Assembly (NCBI RefSeq): GCF_000425945.1
Contig: NZ_AUEK01000003.1
Location: forward strand, 124,001-188,000
Reading direction: 5' to 3'
DNA: 64,000 bases
DNA from: Candidatus Solirubrobacter pratensis
Lineage (GTDB): Bacteria > Actinomycetota > Thermoleophilia > Solirubrobacterales > Solirubrobacteraceae
The notes below the pieces were generated by a model, which saw only the letters and a list, made by a program, of their open reading frames with translations, was not told where the DNA came from and did not search any database. Positions 51,124-58,872 of this stretch are shown in pieces. Every line of letters begins with the position of its first letter. Within the stretch, counting starts at the first letter, position 1. Made by a program: the position numbers and the translations under genes.

Positions 51124-51769
51124 CGTCGGCCGGGCGTACGGCGAGCGCATCGCGCTCACCGGCGTGACGCTTGGCTTGGACACGGGTCAAACCCTGGCGG
51201 TGTTCGGCTCCAACGGCGCCGGCAAGACGACGCTGTTGCGGATCCTCGCCACGCTCCTGCGCCCGCACCGCGGCGCCGTGCGCGTGCTCGGCCGCGAGCT
51301 GCCGCGCGACGGCTGGGCGGTGCGCGGCAAGGTGGGCTTCCTCGGCCACGACCCGCTGCTGTACCGCGACCTGACGGCGCGGGAGAACCTGCGCTTCCAC
51401 GCCCGGCTGCACGACGTGGCGCCCGCGCGCATCGACACGCTGCTGGAGGCCGTCGGCCTGGAGCGCCGCGGCGACGAGCCCGTGCACACGTTCTCGCGCG
51501 GCATGGTGCAGCGGCTCGCGGTCTGCCGCGCCGTGCTGCACGAGCCGGAGCTGCTGCTGCTCGACGAGCCGCTGGCCGGGCTGGATCCGGGCGCGGCGGC
51601 GGCGGTCTCGCCGCTGATCGCGGGCGGGACGCGCGTGCTGATCTCGCACGACGTCGAGCACGGGCTGCGCGAGGCCGACGTCGTGCTCGGGCTGCGCGGC
51701 GGGCGGCCGGCGATCCTGGCCGACGCCAAGAGCGTCAGCGCCCAGGACGTGCGAGGGCTCTACGCATGA
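51101..51769 (+). CDS. ccmA: Haem exporter ATP-binding protein CcmA
   Basis: A 222-residue ABC ATPase. Walker A GSNGAGKTTLLRIL is near 37, VGFLGHDPLLYRDLTARENLRFHARL near 78-103 is the CcmA-type Q-loop region, signature FSRGMVQRLAVCRAVLHEPELLLLDEPLAGLD near 130-162, H-loop LISHDVEHG near 187. CcmA drives release of haem-loaded CcmE during cytochrome c maturation. The start overlaps mogA; the stop overlaps ccmB (ATGA). GAGAGGGGA lies 11 bases upstream. Confidence 0.92.
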   Translation: MRAIELADVGRAYGERIALTGVTLGLDTGQTLAVFGSNGAGKTTLLRILATLLRPHRGAVRVLGRELPRDGWAVRGKVGFLGHDPLLYRDLTARENLRFHARLHDVAPARIDTLLEAVGLERRGDEPVHTFSRGMVQRLAVCRAVLHEPELLLLDEPLAGLDPGAAAAVSPLIAGGTRVLISHDVEHGLREADVVLGLRGGRPAILADAKSVSAQDVRGLYA

Positions 51770-52440
51770 AGCGGGCGATCGGCGCGCTGATCCGCAAGGA
51801 CCTGCGGCTGGAGCTGCGCACCCGCGAGTCCGTGCCTGCGATGGTCCTCTTCTCACTCGGCACCTTCGTGCTGTTCCACTTCGCGCTCGACCGCCCCTCG
51901 GTGGACGGCGACCTGGCCGCCGGCGTGCTGTGGGTGACGCTGCTGTTCGCCGCCGTGCTGGGGATCAACCGGCTCTTCGTGGCCGAGCGCGAGGAGGGCG
52001 GCTTCGACGGCTTCCTGCTCGCGCCCGTCGAGCGCAACGCGATGTTCGTCGCCAAGGCGACGGTGCTGTTCCTGTTCCTCGTCGTGCTCGAGGTCGCCGC
52101 GATCGCGGCGTTCTCGATCCTGCTGCTCGACCCGTCGCCGTTCCCGGCGCTGCCCGGCCTCGCGGTCGTGCTGCTGCTGGCCGACGCGGGGCTCGCGGTG
52201 ATCGGAACGCTCGTCGGCGCGCTGGCCGTCGAGACCCGCGCGCGCGACCTGCTCGTGCCGCTGCTCGCGCTGCCGCTCTCGGTCCCGCTCGTGATCGCGG
52301 GCGCGCGCGCGACGTCGCCGCTGCTGGAGGCCACGGGCGCCGGCCCGCTCGAGGGCCGCTGGCTGCTGGTCCTCGGGCTCTATGATCTCGTCTTCGGGCT
52401 GATCGCCTATGCGCTCTTCGACTTCCTGCTGGAGGACTGA
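51766..52440 (+). CDS. ccmB: Haem exporter membrane protein CcmB
   Basis: A 224-residue membrane protein with six helices. ALIRKDLRLELRTRESVPAMVLFSLGTFVLFHFALD at 6-41 and AAGVLWVTLLFAAVLGINRLFVAEREEGGFDGFLLAPVERNAMFVAK near 50-95 are the CcmB pattern. It pairs with CcmA as the permease part. The chain ccmA-ccmB-ccmC-ccmD is followed by haem synthesis genes, tying haem supply to its export. Confidence 0.92.
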   Translation: MKRAIGALIRKDLRLELRTRESVPAMVLFSLGTFVLFHFALDRPSVDGDLAAGVLWVTLLFAAVLGINRLFVAEREEGGFDGFLLAPVERNAMFVAKATVLFLFLVVLEVAAIAAFSILLLDPSPFPALPGLAVVLLLADAGLAVIGTLVGALAVETRARDLLVPLLALPLSVPLVIAGARATSPLLEATGAGPLEGRWLLVLGLYDLVFGLIAYALFDFLLED

Positions 52441-52446
52441 CAAGCC

Positions 52447-53178
52447 GTGTTCGGCCGGGGGCTGAAGACCCTCTCGCTTCTCACCGTCGCGCTCATCGTG
52501 GGCGCCTTCGCGCTGGTCTTCTTCTACGCGCCCGACGACGCCGACCAGGGCTTCATCCAGAAGATCTTCTACCTGCACGTGCCGCTCGCGATCGTCGCGC
52601 TGTGCGGCTTCGTCGCCGGCGGCGTGTACGGGATCCTGTACCTGCGCACGGGCGACCGGCTGCACGACCTTCGCTCCTACGTCGCGATCCACCTGTCGCT
52701 GATCCTCGCGGTCGGCGCGCTGATCACCGGCTCGATCTGGGCGCGCGCGGCCTGGGGGCACTGGTGGGTGTGGGACGAGCCGACGCTCGTCTCGTTCCTG
52801 ATCGTGTTCCTGCTCTATGCCTGCTATCAGCCGCTGCGCTTCTCGATCGAGGACCCGGAGCGCCAGTCGCGCTACGCGGCCGTCTTCTCGATCGTCGCCG
52901 GCGCCTTCGTGCCGCTGAACTTCATGGCGGTGCGGATGGCGCAGTCGCTCGCCCACCCGCGCGTGCTGAGCACGACCGGCGGGAACATGCCCGGCTCGAT
53001 GTTCTTCACGTTCCTGGTCTCGCTGGCCGGGATGGCGTGCCTGTTCGTCACGCTGTGGAAGTACGAGCTGGCGTCCAAGCACGCCTCGATGCAGCTCAAG
53101 CGCCTCAAGCGCAAGCTCGCGGGCGACGAGGACGTGTGGACCCCCAACCCGCGCCGCTCGGCGGCGCCGCAGCTCTGA
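52447..53178 (+). CDS. ccmC: Haem handling protein CcmC
   Basis: A 243-residue six-helix membrane protein. The haem-handling tryptophan-rich motif is seen as WGHWWVWDEPTLVSFL near 102-117, and flanking His residues as FYLHVPLAI near 40 and AHPRV near 173. CcmC loads haem onto CcmE. The C-terminal tail is basic (LKRLKRKLAG). GTG start, six bases after ccmB; the stop overlaps the next gene (TGATG). Confidence 0.93.
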   Translation: MFGRGLKTLSLLTVALIVGAFALVFFYAPDDADQGFIQKIFYLHVPLAIVALCGFVAGGVYGILYLRTGDRLHDLRSYVAIHLSLILAVGALITGSIWARAAWGHWWVWDEPTLVSFLIVFLLYACYQPLRFSIEDPERQSRYAAVFSIVAGAFVPLNFMAVRMAQSLAHPRVLSTTGGNMPGSMFFTFLVSLAGMACLFVTLWKYELASKHASMQLKRLKRKLAGDEDVWTPNPRRSAAPQL

Positions 53179-53375
53179 TGCCGGCGCTGCCGCTCGACGA
53201 GGCGGGCAAGTACGTCGCCGCGGCGTATCTGGTGTTCCTTGCGCTGGTTCTCATCTACGTGGCGATCATGGCCGGCAAGCTGTCGCGCATCGAGCGCGAC
53301 CTGCAGGAGCTCAACGAGCTCGCCGACCGCCGCGCCGCCGACGAGGAGGACGACAGGGAGCCCGTGGCGAGATGA
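53178..53375 (+). CDS. CcmD-like small membrane protein
   Basis: A 65-residue protein with one helix (GKYVAAAYLVFLALVLIYVAIMAGKL) followed by an acidic coiled tail (RIERDLQELNELADRR). Size, topology and position between ccmC and hemA match CcmD, which stabilises CcmABC-CcmE; sequence is too short to be sure. The ATG overlaps the ccmC stop, and its stop overlaps hemA (ATGA). CcmE, CcmF and CcmH are not in the window. Confidence 0.78.
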   Translation: MPALPLDEAGKYVAAAYLVFLALVLIYVAIMAGKLSRIERDLQELNELADRRAADEEDDREPVAR

Positions 53376-54736
53376 CCGAGCTGCTGGCGCTTGGGGCCTC
53401 GCACAAGACCGCGCCGCTGGCGCTGCGCGAGCGGCTGGCGCTGCTCGACGGCCAGGTCGAGCCGTTCCTGCAGGAGCTGATCGCCCACCCGCAGGTCTCC
53501 GAGGCCGTCGCGGTCTCCACCTGCAACCGCACCGAGCTCTACGTCGTCGTGGGCGAGCCGGTCGAGGCCGAGTCGGAGGTCCTTTCGATCCTCGCCCGCC
53601 GCGCCGGCACGCGGCCGACGGAGCTGCTCGGCTCGATCTACGTCGAGCGCAACTGCGACGCCGCCCGGCATCTGTTCCGCGTCGTCAGCGGCCTGGAATC
53701 GATGATCATCGGCGAGGCCGAGATCCAGGGCCAGGTCAAGCGCGCCTACGAGCGCGCGCTGCACGCCCGTACGACCGGCCCGCTGGCCAACAAGCTCTTC
53801 CGCGCCGCGCTCGCGACCGGCAAGCGCGTACGCACGCAGACGACGATCTCGACCGGGCACGCGTCGGTCGCGTCGGTCGCGGTCGACGCGGCCCGCGACG
53901 CCGTCGGCCCGCTGGCCGAGCGCCACGTCGCGATCGTCGGCGCCGGCGAGACCGCTGAGCTGACCGCGCGCGCGTTCCACGCCCAGGGCGTCTCGACGAT
54001 GTTCGTCGCCAACCGCCACCGCGACCGCGCGATCGCGCTCGCCGAGCGCTACGGCGGCGCGTCGGGCTCGTTCGACGAGCTGCCCGGCGAGCTCGTGCGC
54101 GCCGACGTCGTGGTCTCCTCGACCGCGTCGCCGCACGCGATCGTCGGCGCCGAGGAGCTCGCCGACGTGATGGCCGAGCGCGCGCGGCGGCCGCTGCTGC
54201 TGATCGATCTCGCCGTCCCGCGCGACATCGATCCCTCCTGCGCCGAGCTCGAGGGCGTGACGCTGCTCGACATGGATGCCCTGCAGTCGGCGGTGCGCAC
54301 GAACCTGCGCGTGCGCCGCGCCGAGGCGGCGCGCGCGGTCGACATCGTCGAGGACGAGATCCAGCGCTTCGCGGGCTGGCTCGGCGCGCTCGAGGTGATG
54401 CCGACGCTCGGCGCGCTGCGCGAGCGCGGCGACGCGGTGGTCGACGGGCTGCTGGCCGAGAACGCCGGCCGCTGGGAAGGCTTGAGCGAGCGCGATGCCG
54501 AGCGCGTCGAGGCGTTCGGCCGCGCGATCGTCAAGCGGCTGCTGCACGAGCCGACGCAGCGGGTGAAGGAGCTGGACCCCGAGCACCGGCACGCGCGTCT
54601 GCAGCTGCTGCGCGAGCTGTTCGGGCTCGACGAGACGCCCGCCGGTGAGCTGGCCGAATCGGCTGAAGCCGGTTCGCCGGGAGATCGGCTGGCGCCGATC
54701 TCGCGCGGCGCGGAGATTCGTCGCCGCCGCGCGTGA
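53372..54736 (+). CDS. hemA: Glutamyl-tRNA reductase
   Basis: A 454-residue enzyme making glutamate-1-semialdehyde from glutamyl-tRNA, the first committed step of C5-pathway haem synthesis. The nucleophile is in VSTCNRTELY (Cys50), SMIIGEAEIQGQVKRAYERA near 108-127 is the tRNA/glutamate-binding part, and VAIVGAGETAELTARAF near 187 the NADPH site. The long spinal helix and dimerisation domain (MPTLGALRERGD; RVEAFGRAIVKRLLHEPTQRVKEL) are complete. The C-terminal 30 residues are a variable tail. hemL and hemB are not in the window. Confidence 0.96.
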   Translation: MTELLALGASHKTAPLALRERLALLDGQVEPFLQELIAHPQVSEAVAVSTCNRTELYVVVGEPVEAESEVLSILARRAGTRPTELLGSIYVERNCDAARHLFRVVSGLESMIIGEAEIQGQVKRAYERALHARTTGPLANKLFRAALATGKRVRTQTTISTGHASVASVAVDAARDAVGPLAERHVAIVGAGETAELTARAFHAQGVSTMFVANRHRDRAIALAERYGGASGSFDELPGELVRADVVVSSTASPHAIVGAEELADVMAERARRPLLLIDLAVPRDIDPSCAELEGVTLLDMDALQSAVRTNLRVRRAEAARAVDIVEDEIQRFAGWLGALEVMPTLGALRERGDAVVDGLLAENAGRWEGLSERDAERVEAFGRAIVKRLLHEPTQRVKELDPEHRHARLQLLRELFGLDETPAGELAESAEAGSPGDRLAPISRGAEIRRRRA

Positions 54737-54752
54737 CAGGCAACGGCTCGCT

Positions 54753-54836
54753 CTGCCTCGGCCCAGGGGCCTCGTCACCGCTTCGCTCGGGGCTCGCGTT
54801 GCTCCGAGCAATCGCCCCGGGGGCGATTCTCCCGGG
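54753..54836 (-). repeat. Dispersed palindromic repeat, copy 6 (long tail, inverted)
   Basis: The tail (54753-54796, CTGCCTCGG, then CCGCTTCGCTCGGGGCTCG) and core arms GAGCAATCGCCC and GGGCGATTCTCCC match copy 4 read on the other strand. It fills the hemA-hemC gap, with the core next to the hemC start codon. Confidence 0.78.
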
Positions 54837-54842
54837 CGAGGC

Positions 54843-55697
54843 ATGCCGGTGACCGCGCTCCGGCTCGGGACTCGCGCGAGCGCGCTGGCGCTCGCGCAGG
54901 CGCGCGCGGTCGCGGCGCTGCTCGACGTCGAGTGCGAGCTCGTGGAGATCACCACGGCGGGCGACGTGGACCGCGCGCGCGGCGACAAGTCGCGCTGGGT
55001 CGGCGCGCTCGAGCAGGCGCTGCTGGCGGGCGACATCGACCTCGCCGTGCACTCGGCCAAGGACGTGCCCGGCGCGCTGGCCGACGGGACCGTGATCGCG
55101 GCGACGCCGCGCCGCGCGAACCCGGTCGACGTGCTGGTGGGCGACGTGTCGCTGGCCGCCGTGCGCGAGGGCGCGCGCGTCGGGACGAGCGCGCTGCGAC
55201 GCCGCGCGCAGGTGCTCGCGGCGCGACCGGACGTGTCGGTCGTCGAGCTGCGCGGAAACGTGGACACGCGGCTGGCCAAGCGCGCGGCCGGCGAGGTCGA
55301 CGTGCTCGTGCTCGCCGCCGCCGGGCTGGAGCGCCTGCATCGCGACGGCGGAAGGCACCTGGACTTCGTTCCCGCGCCCGGCCAGGGCGTGATCGCGGTG
55401 CAGGCGCGCGCGGGCAGCGCCGCGGCCGACGCCGCGCGCGCCGCCGACCATCCGGGCACGCACGTCTGCCTCGACGAGGAGCGCGCCGCGGTGCGGCTGC
55501 TCGGCGCGAGCTGCAACACGCCGGTCGGCGTGCTCGCCCGCCGCGTCGGTGACGGGCTGGTCGTGTGCGGCTTCGCGGGCCTGCCGGACGGCTCGGCGTG
55601 GCTGGTCGACCAGGCCGGCTCCGGCGAGGCGCTGGCGCGCCGGATGCTCGCGGCGGGCGCCGCGGAGCTGCTGCGCGAGGCGGAGGCGATCGCATGA
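54843..55697 (+). CDS. hemC: Hydroxymethylbilane synthase (porphobilinogen deaminase)
   Basis: A 284-residue enzyme polymerising four porphobilinogens. Substrate-binding RLGTRASALALAQARAVA at 6-23, AVHSAKDVPGAL near 70-81, GTSALRRRAQ near 116, and VELRGNVDTRLAKRAAGE near 136 are present. The dipyrromethane cofactor Cys is in LLGASCNTPVGV near 224. It is slightly short (usual 300-310). ATG 54843 follows the repeat directly; GTG 54849 is an alternative. Confidence 0.95.
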   Translation: MPVTALRLGTRASALALAQARAVAALLDVECELVEITTAGDVDRARGDKSRWVGALEQALLAGDIDLAVHSAKDVPGALADGTVIAATPRRANPVDVLVGDVSLAAVREGARVGTSALRRRAQVLAARPDVSVVELRGNVDTRLAKRAAGEVDVLVLAAAGLERLHRDGGRHLDFVPAPGQGVIAVQARAGSAAADAARAADHPGTHVCLDEERAAVRLLGASCNTPVGVLARRVGDGLVVCGFAGLPDGSAWLVDQAGSGEALARRMLAAGAAELLREAEAIA

Positions 55698-55740
55698 CTC
55701 GCGCTGCGCGCCCGCATGCTCCGGCGGGAGGTAGAGCGCG

Positions 55741-57210
55741 GTGACGGTGTACCTCGTCGGCGCCGGGCCGGGCGATCCCGGCCTGCTCACGATGCGGGCG
55801 CACGAGCTGATCGCGGCGGCCGACGTGATCCTCCACGATCGTCTCATCCCTGCGGGCGCGCTCGACCATGCGCGACCGGATGCCGAGGTATTCGACGTCG
55901 GCAAGCAGGGCGGCGGGCCGCAGGTCCCCCAGGAGGAGACCGAGCGCCTGCTGCTCGAGCACGGGGCGACCGGGCGCATGGTCGTGCGGCTGAAGGGCGG
56001 CGATCCGTTCGTCTTCGGGCGCGGCGGCGAGGAGGCGCTGGCCCTGCGCGAGGCCGGCATCCCGTTCGAGGTCGTGCCGGGCATCACCGCAGGCATCGCG
56101 GCGCCGGCCTACGCGGGGATCCCGGTGACCCAGCGCGACGTCGCGAGCGCCGTGGCGTTCATCACCGGCCACGAGGACCCGGCGAAGCCGGAGTCGGCGC
56201 TCGACTGGCCCGCGCTGGCCGCCTTCCCGGGCACGCTGGTGTTCTACATGGGGGTCAAGGCGCTTCCGCGCATCGCCGAGCAGCTGCTCGCGGGCGGGCG
56301 GCCGCCGTACGAGCCGGTCGCGGTCGTCGAGCGAGGCACGCTCGCGGACCAGCGGACGACGCTGGGCACGCTGGTGACGATCGCCGCGAAGGCCGCGGGC
56401 GCCCGCGCGCCGGCGATCACGCTCGTCGGCCCGGTGGCCGGGCTGCGGGAGCGGATCGCGTGGCTGGAGGCGCGGCCGCTGTTCGGGCTGACCGTCGCGG
56501 TCACGCGCGCGCGGGCGCAGGCCAGCGCGCTGGCGGCGCGGCTGCGCGAGCTGGGCGCGACCGTGGTGGAGGCGCCGGCGATCAGGGTCCGCCCGCTCGA
56601 CGCCGAGCTGCCCGACCCGCAGGGCTACGACCTCCTGTGCGTCACGTCGCCGAACGGCGCCGAGCGCCTGTTCGACCACCTGCGCGATGCGCGCTCGCTC
56701 GCCGGCGTGACCGTCGCCGCGATCGGCCCGGGCACCGCGCGGGCCCTGCGCGCGCGGGGCGTCGAGCCCGACGTCGTGCCGGAGCGCGCCGTCGCGGAGG
56801 GTCTCGTGGAGGCGCTCGCGGACGTGCGCGTCGAGCGCGCGCTGGTCACGCGCGCCGCCGAAGGTCGCGACGTGCTCCCGGACGCGCTGCGCGAGCGCGG
56901 CGCCGTGGTCGACGTCGTCGCGCTCTACGAGACGGTCGCCGAGCCGCTCGACGAGGACACTCGTGTCGCCGCCGCCGCGGCCGACTACGTGCTCTTCACC
57001 TCGGCGTCGTCGGTTCGCTTCTTCGCGGCGGCCGGCGGTTCGCTGAGCGGACCGCGGCTCGTGTCCATCGGGCCGGCGACGAGCGACGAGCTGCGCGCCC
57101 ACGGCGCCGAGCCGGCGATCGAGGCCGACCCGCACACCCCCGACGGCCTCATCGCCGTCGTGCTCACCCACGCACGGGAGTCCGGCCCGCAGGGCGGGTC
57201 TTCGCCATGA
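55741..57210 (+). CDS. Fused uroporphyrinogen-III C-methyltransferase and uroporphyrinogen-III synthase (CobA-HemD)
   Basis: A 489-residue bifunctional enzyme. Residues 1-245 are the SUMT methyltransferase: VYLVGAGPGDPGLLTMRA, RLKGGDPFVFGRGGEEA near 83-99 and VVPGITAGIAAPAYAGIPVTQRD near 111-133. Residues 255-480 are HemD: FGLTVAVTRARAQASALAARLRELGA, LLCVTSPNGAERLF, VAAIGPGTARALRARG and YVLFTSASSVRFF. It closes uroporphyrinogen III and diverts part to precorrin-2, so the dehydrogenase at 48842 is its natural partner. GGAGGT lies nine bases before the GTG start; the stop overlaps the next gene. Confidence 0.95.
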   Translation: MTVYLVGAGPGDPGLLTMRAHELIAAADVILHDRLIPAGALDHARPDAEVFDVGKQGGGPQVPQEETERLLLEHGATGRMVVRLKGGDPFVFGRGGEEALALREAGIPFEVVPGITAGIAAPAYAGIPVTQRDVASAVAFITGHEDPAKPESALDWPALAAFPGTLVFYMGVKALPRIAEQLLAGGRPPYEPVAVVERGTLADQRTTLGTLVTIAAKAAGARAPAITLVGPVAGLRERIAWLEARPLFGLTVAVTRARAQASALAARLRELGATVVEAPAIRVRPLDAELPDPQGYDLLCVTSPNGAERLFDHLRDARSLAGVTVAAIGPGTARALRARGVEPDVVPERAVAEGLVEALADVRVERALVTRAAEGRDVLPDALRERGAVVDVVALYETVAEPLDEDTRVAAAAADYVLFTSASSVRFFAAAGGSLSGPRLVSIGPATSDELRAHGAEPAIEADPHTPDGLIAVVLTHARESGPQGGSSP

Positions 57211-58058
57211 TCACCTTCCTGTCCGACTACGGGCCGGGCGACGAGTACGTAGGCGTCGTCCACGGCGTGATCGCGCGGATCGCGCCCGGGCTGCAGGTGC
57301 TCGACCTCGGCCACGGCGTGCCGCCGCAGGACGTCCGCACCGGGGCGCGACGGCTCGCGCGCGCGGTGCCGTTCACGCCGCCCGGCGTGCACCTCGCGGT
57401 GGTCGACCCGGGCGTCGGCGGGCCGCGGCGGGCCGTGGCGCTGCGCGCGGCCGACCGCTGGTTCGTCGGCCCCGACAACGGCCTCCTGATCGACGCCGCC
57501 GAGCGCTTCGGCGGCGTGGCGGAGGCCTATGACGTCGGCGAGTCGCCGTGGCGCCTGGAGCCCGTGTCGGCGACCTTCCACGGGCGCGACATCTTCGCCC
57601 CGGTCGCCGCCCACCTCGCGCTGGGCGAGGTCCCGGACGCGCCGGTCGAGGCCGCAAGCCTGGTCCGCCTGCCGCGCCTGCAGGCGCGCCGCGACGGCGG
57701 CGCGATCGTCGCGCACGCGCTCGAGGTCGACGGGTTCGGCAACGTCCGCCTCGACGCGCCCGCCGGCACCGCCGCCCGCACCGCCGGCGGCCATCCCGTC
57801 GTCGTCGCGCGCACGTTCGGCGACGCGCTCCCCGGTGGCCTGCTGCTCTACACCGAGTCCGACGGCGGGCTCGCGCTCGCCGTCAACGGCGGCAGCGCCG
57901 CCGCGCTGCTCGGCCTGCGCGCCGGCGACGAGGTCCGGCTCGAGGGTATCCCTACCACGCGGGAGATTCGCCCTCTAGGCGATTCTCCTGGCGCAACGAG
58001 CCCCGAGCGAAGCGGTGACGAGGCCTCCGGCCGAGGCAGGAGCGAGGCTTCGCCGTGA
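57207..58058 (+). CDS. SAM hydrolase/hydroxide adenosyltransferase (DUF62) with repeat-derived tail
   Basis: A 283-residue protein of the S-adenosyl-L-methionine hydroxide adenosyltransferase family, which splits SAM to adenosine and methionine. ITFLSDYGPGDEYVGVVHGVI at 2-22 carries the family Asp, VVDPGVGGPRRAVALRA near 70-86, FVGPDNGLLIDAAE near 92, FHGRDIFAPVAAHLALGEVPD near 131, and the C-terminal VDGFGNVRLD near 175 supports function. The normal domain ends about residue 250 (GDEVRLEGI); the last 32 codons are encoded by palindromic repeat copy 7. The stop overlaps birA (GTGA). Confidence 0.9.
   Translation: MITFLSDYGPGDEYVGVVHGVIARIAPGLQVLDLGHGVPPQDVRTGARRLARAVPFTPPGVHLAVVDPGVGGPRRAVALRAADRWFVGPDNGLLIDAAERFGGVAEAYDVGESPWRLEPVSATFHGRDIFAPVAAHLALGEVPDAPVEAASLVRLPRLQARRDGGAIVAHALEVDGFGNVRLDAPAGTAARTAGGHPVVVARTFGDALPGGLLLYTESDGGLALAVNGGSAAALLGLRAGDEVRLEGIPTTREIRPLGDSPGATSPERSGDEASGRGRSEASP
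57961..58055 (+). repeat. Dispersed palindromic repeat, copy 7 (long tail), coding
   Basis: Core arms GGGAGATTCGCCC and AGGCGATTCTCC around TCT, then the long tail GAGCCCCGAGCGAAGCGG with CCTCCGGCCGAGGCAG. It is translated as the C-terminus of the SAM hydrolase-family protein and provides the sequence immediately before the birA start. Confidence 0.8.
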
Positions 58059-58705
58059 TCGGCAAGCCCCGCCTCCACCACCGTTCGATCGGCTCGACCA
58101 ACCTGCGCGCGCGCGAACTGGCCGACGCCGGCGCGCCGCACGGCACGCTCGTCACCGCCTCCGAGCAGACCGCCGGCCGCGGCCGCCAGGGCCGCACGTG
58201 GGTCACGCCGCCGGGGACCGCGATCGCGGCCTCGCTGATCCTGCGCGAGTTCGACGAGCTGTTGCCGCTGCGCGCCGGGCTCGCGGTCGCCGACCTCGCC
58301 GGGCCGGGGGCGCGCGTGAAGTGGCCCAACGACGTCCTGCTCGACGGCCGCAAGGTCGCCGGCATCCTCGCCGAGGCGCGCGCGCCGGCCTGGGCGGTGC
58401 TCGGCATCGGGGTCAACGTGACCGGCGTGCCGCCGGAGGTGGAGGACATCGCGACCGCGCTCGGCCGCGAGGACGTCGAGCAGGCGCTCGCCGAGCTGCT
58501 CGAGGCGCTCGAGCGCCGGCTCGCCGAGCCGGCCGGGCCGCTGCTGCGCGACCTGCGCGCCAGGGACGCGCTCCTGGGCGCCCGCATCCGCTGGAACGGC
58601 GGCGAGGGGACCGGCGCCGGGATCGACGACGCCGGCGCGCTGCTCGTGGACACCGGCGGCGAGACGATCGCGCTCGCCGCCGGCGAGGTCCACCTGCTGA
58701 GCTAG
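58055..58705 (+). CDS. birA: Biotin-[acetyl-CoA carboxylase] ligase, monofunctional
   Basis: A 216-residue ligase without the DNA-binding domain of E. coli BirA. The biotinyl-AMP loop is seen as ASEQTAGRGRQGRTWV near 36-51, the Lys site KWPNDVLLDGRKVAGILAEA near 89-108, and GIGVNVTG near 118. The C-terminal SH3-like domain begins ARIRWNGGEGTGAGIDDAGALLV. It is the last gene of the plus-strand operon; its stop codon lies in the inverted-repeat element at 58702. GTG overlaps the preceding stop. Confidence 0.92.
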   Translation: MIGKPRLHHRSIGSTNLRARELADAGAPHGTLVTASEQTAGRGRQGRTWVTPPGTAIAASLILREFDELLPLRAGLAVADLAGPGARVKWPNDVLLDGRKVAGILAEARAPAWAVLGIGVNVTGVPPEVEDIATALGREDVEQALAELLEALERRLAEPAGPLLRDLRARDALLGARIRWNGGEGTGAGIDDAGALLVDTGGETIALAAGEVHLLS

Positions 58706-58872
58706 GCGCCTGTTGAACTTTGATCCGTCGATGCGAGGTGGTGCGCCCGTGGATGCCGGGCGCCGGGCCCGTGCCTAGGCATACCGGTGCGTCTTCCTGG
58801 GCACGGGCCCGGCCAATCCGGCGCCGCGGGCGTGCCGCATCGCACGGCGGGGAAAGATCAACGGGCTCCTAG
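58702..58872. repeat. 171-bp inverted-repeat element between convergent genes
   Basis: The two halves align end to end as complements. Tips are CTAGGCGCCTGTTGAACTTT on the left and, on the other strand, CTAGGAGCCCGTTGATCTTT on the right. A central perfect 14-bp stem lies at 58762-58775 with 58800-58813. Both flanking stop codons (birA, and the GGDEF-EAL gene) are within the CTAG ends. The right end matches the 5527 element over about 38 bases. Bidirectional terminator or miniature mobile element are both possible. Confidence 0.75.
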
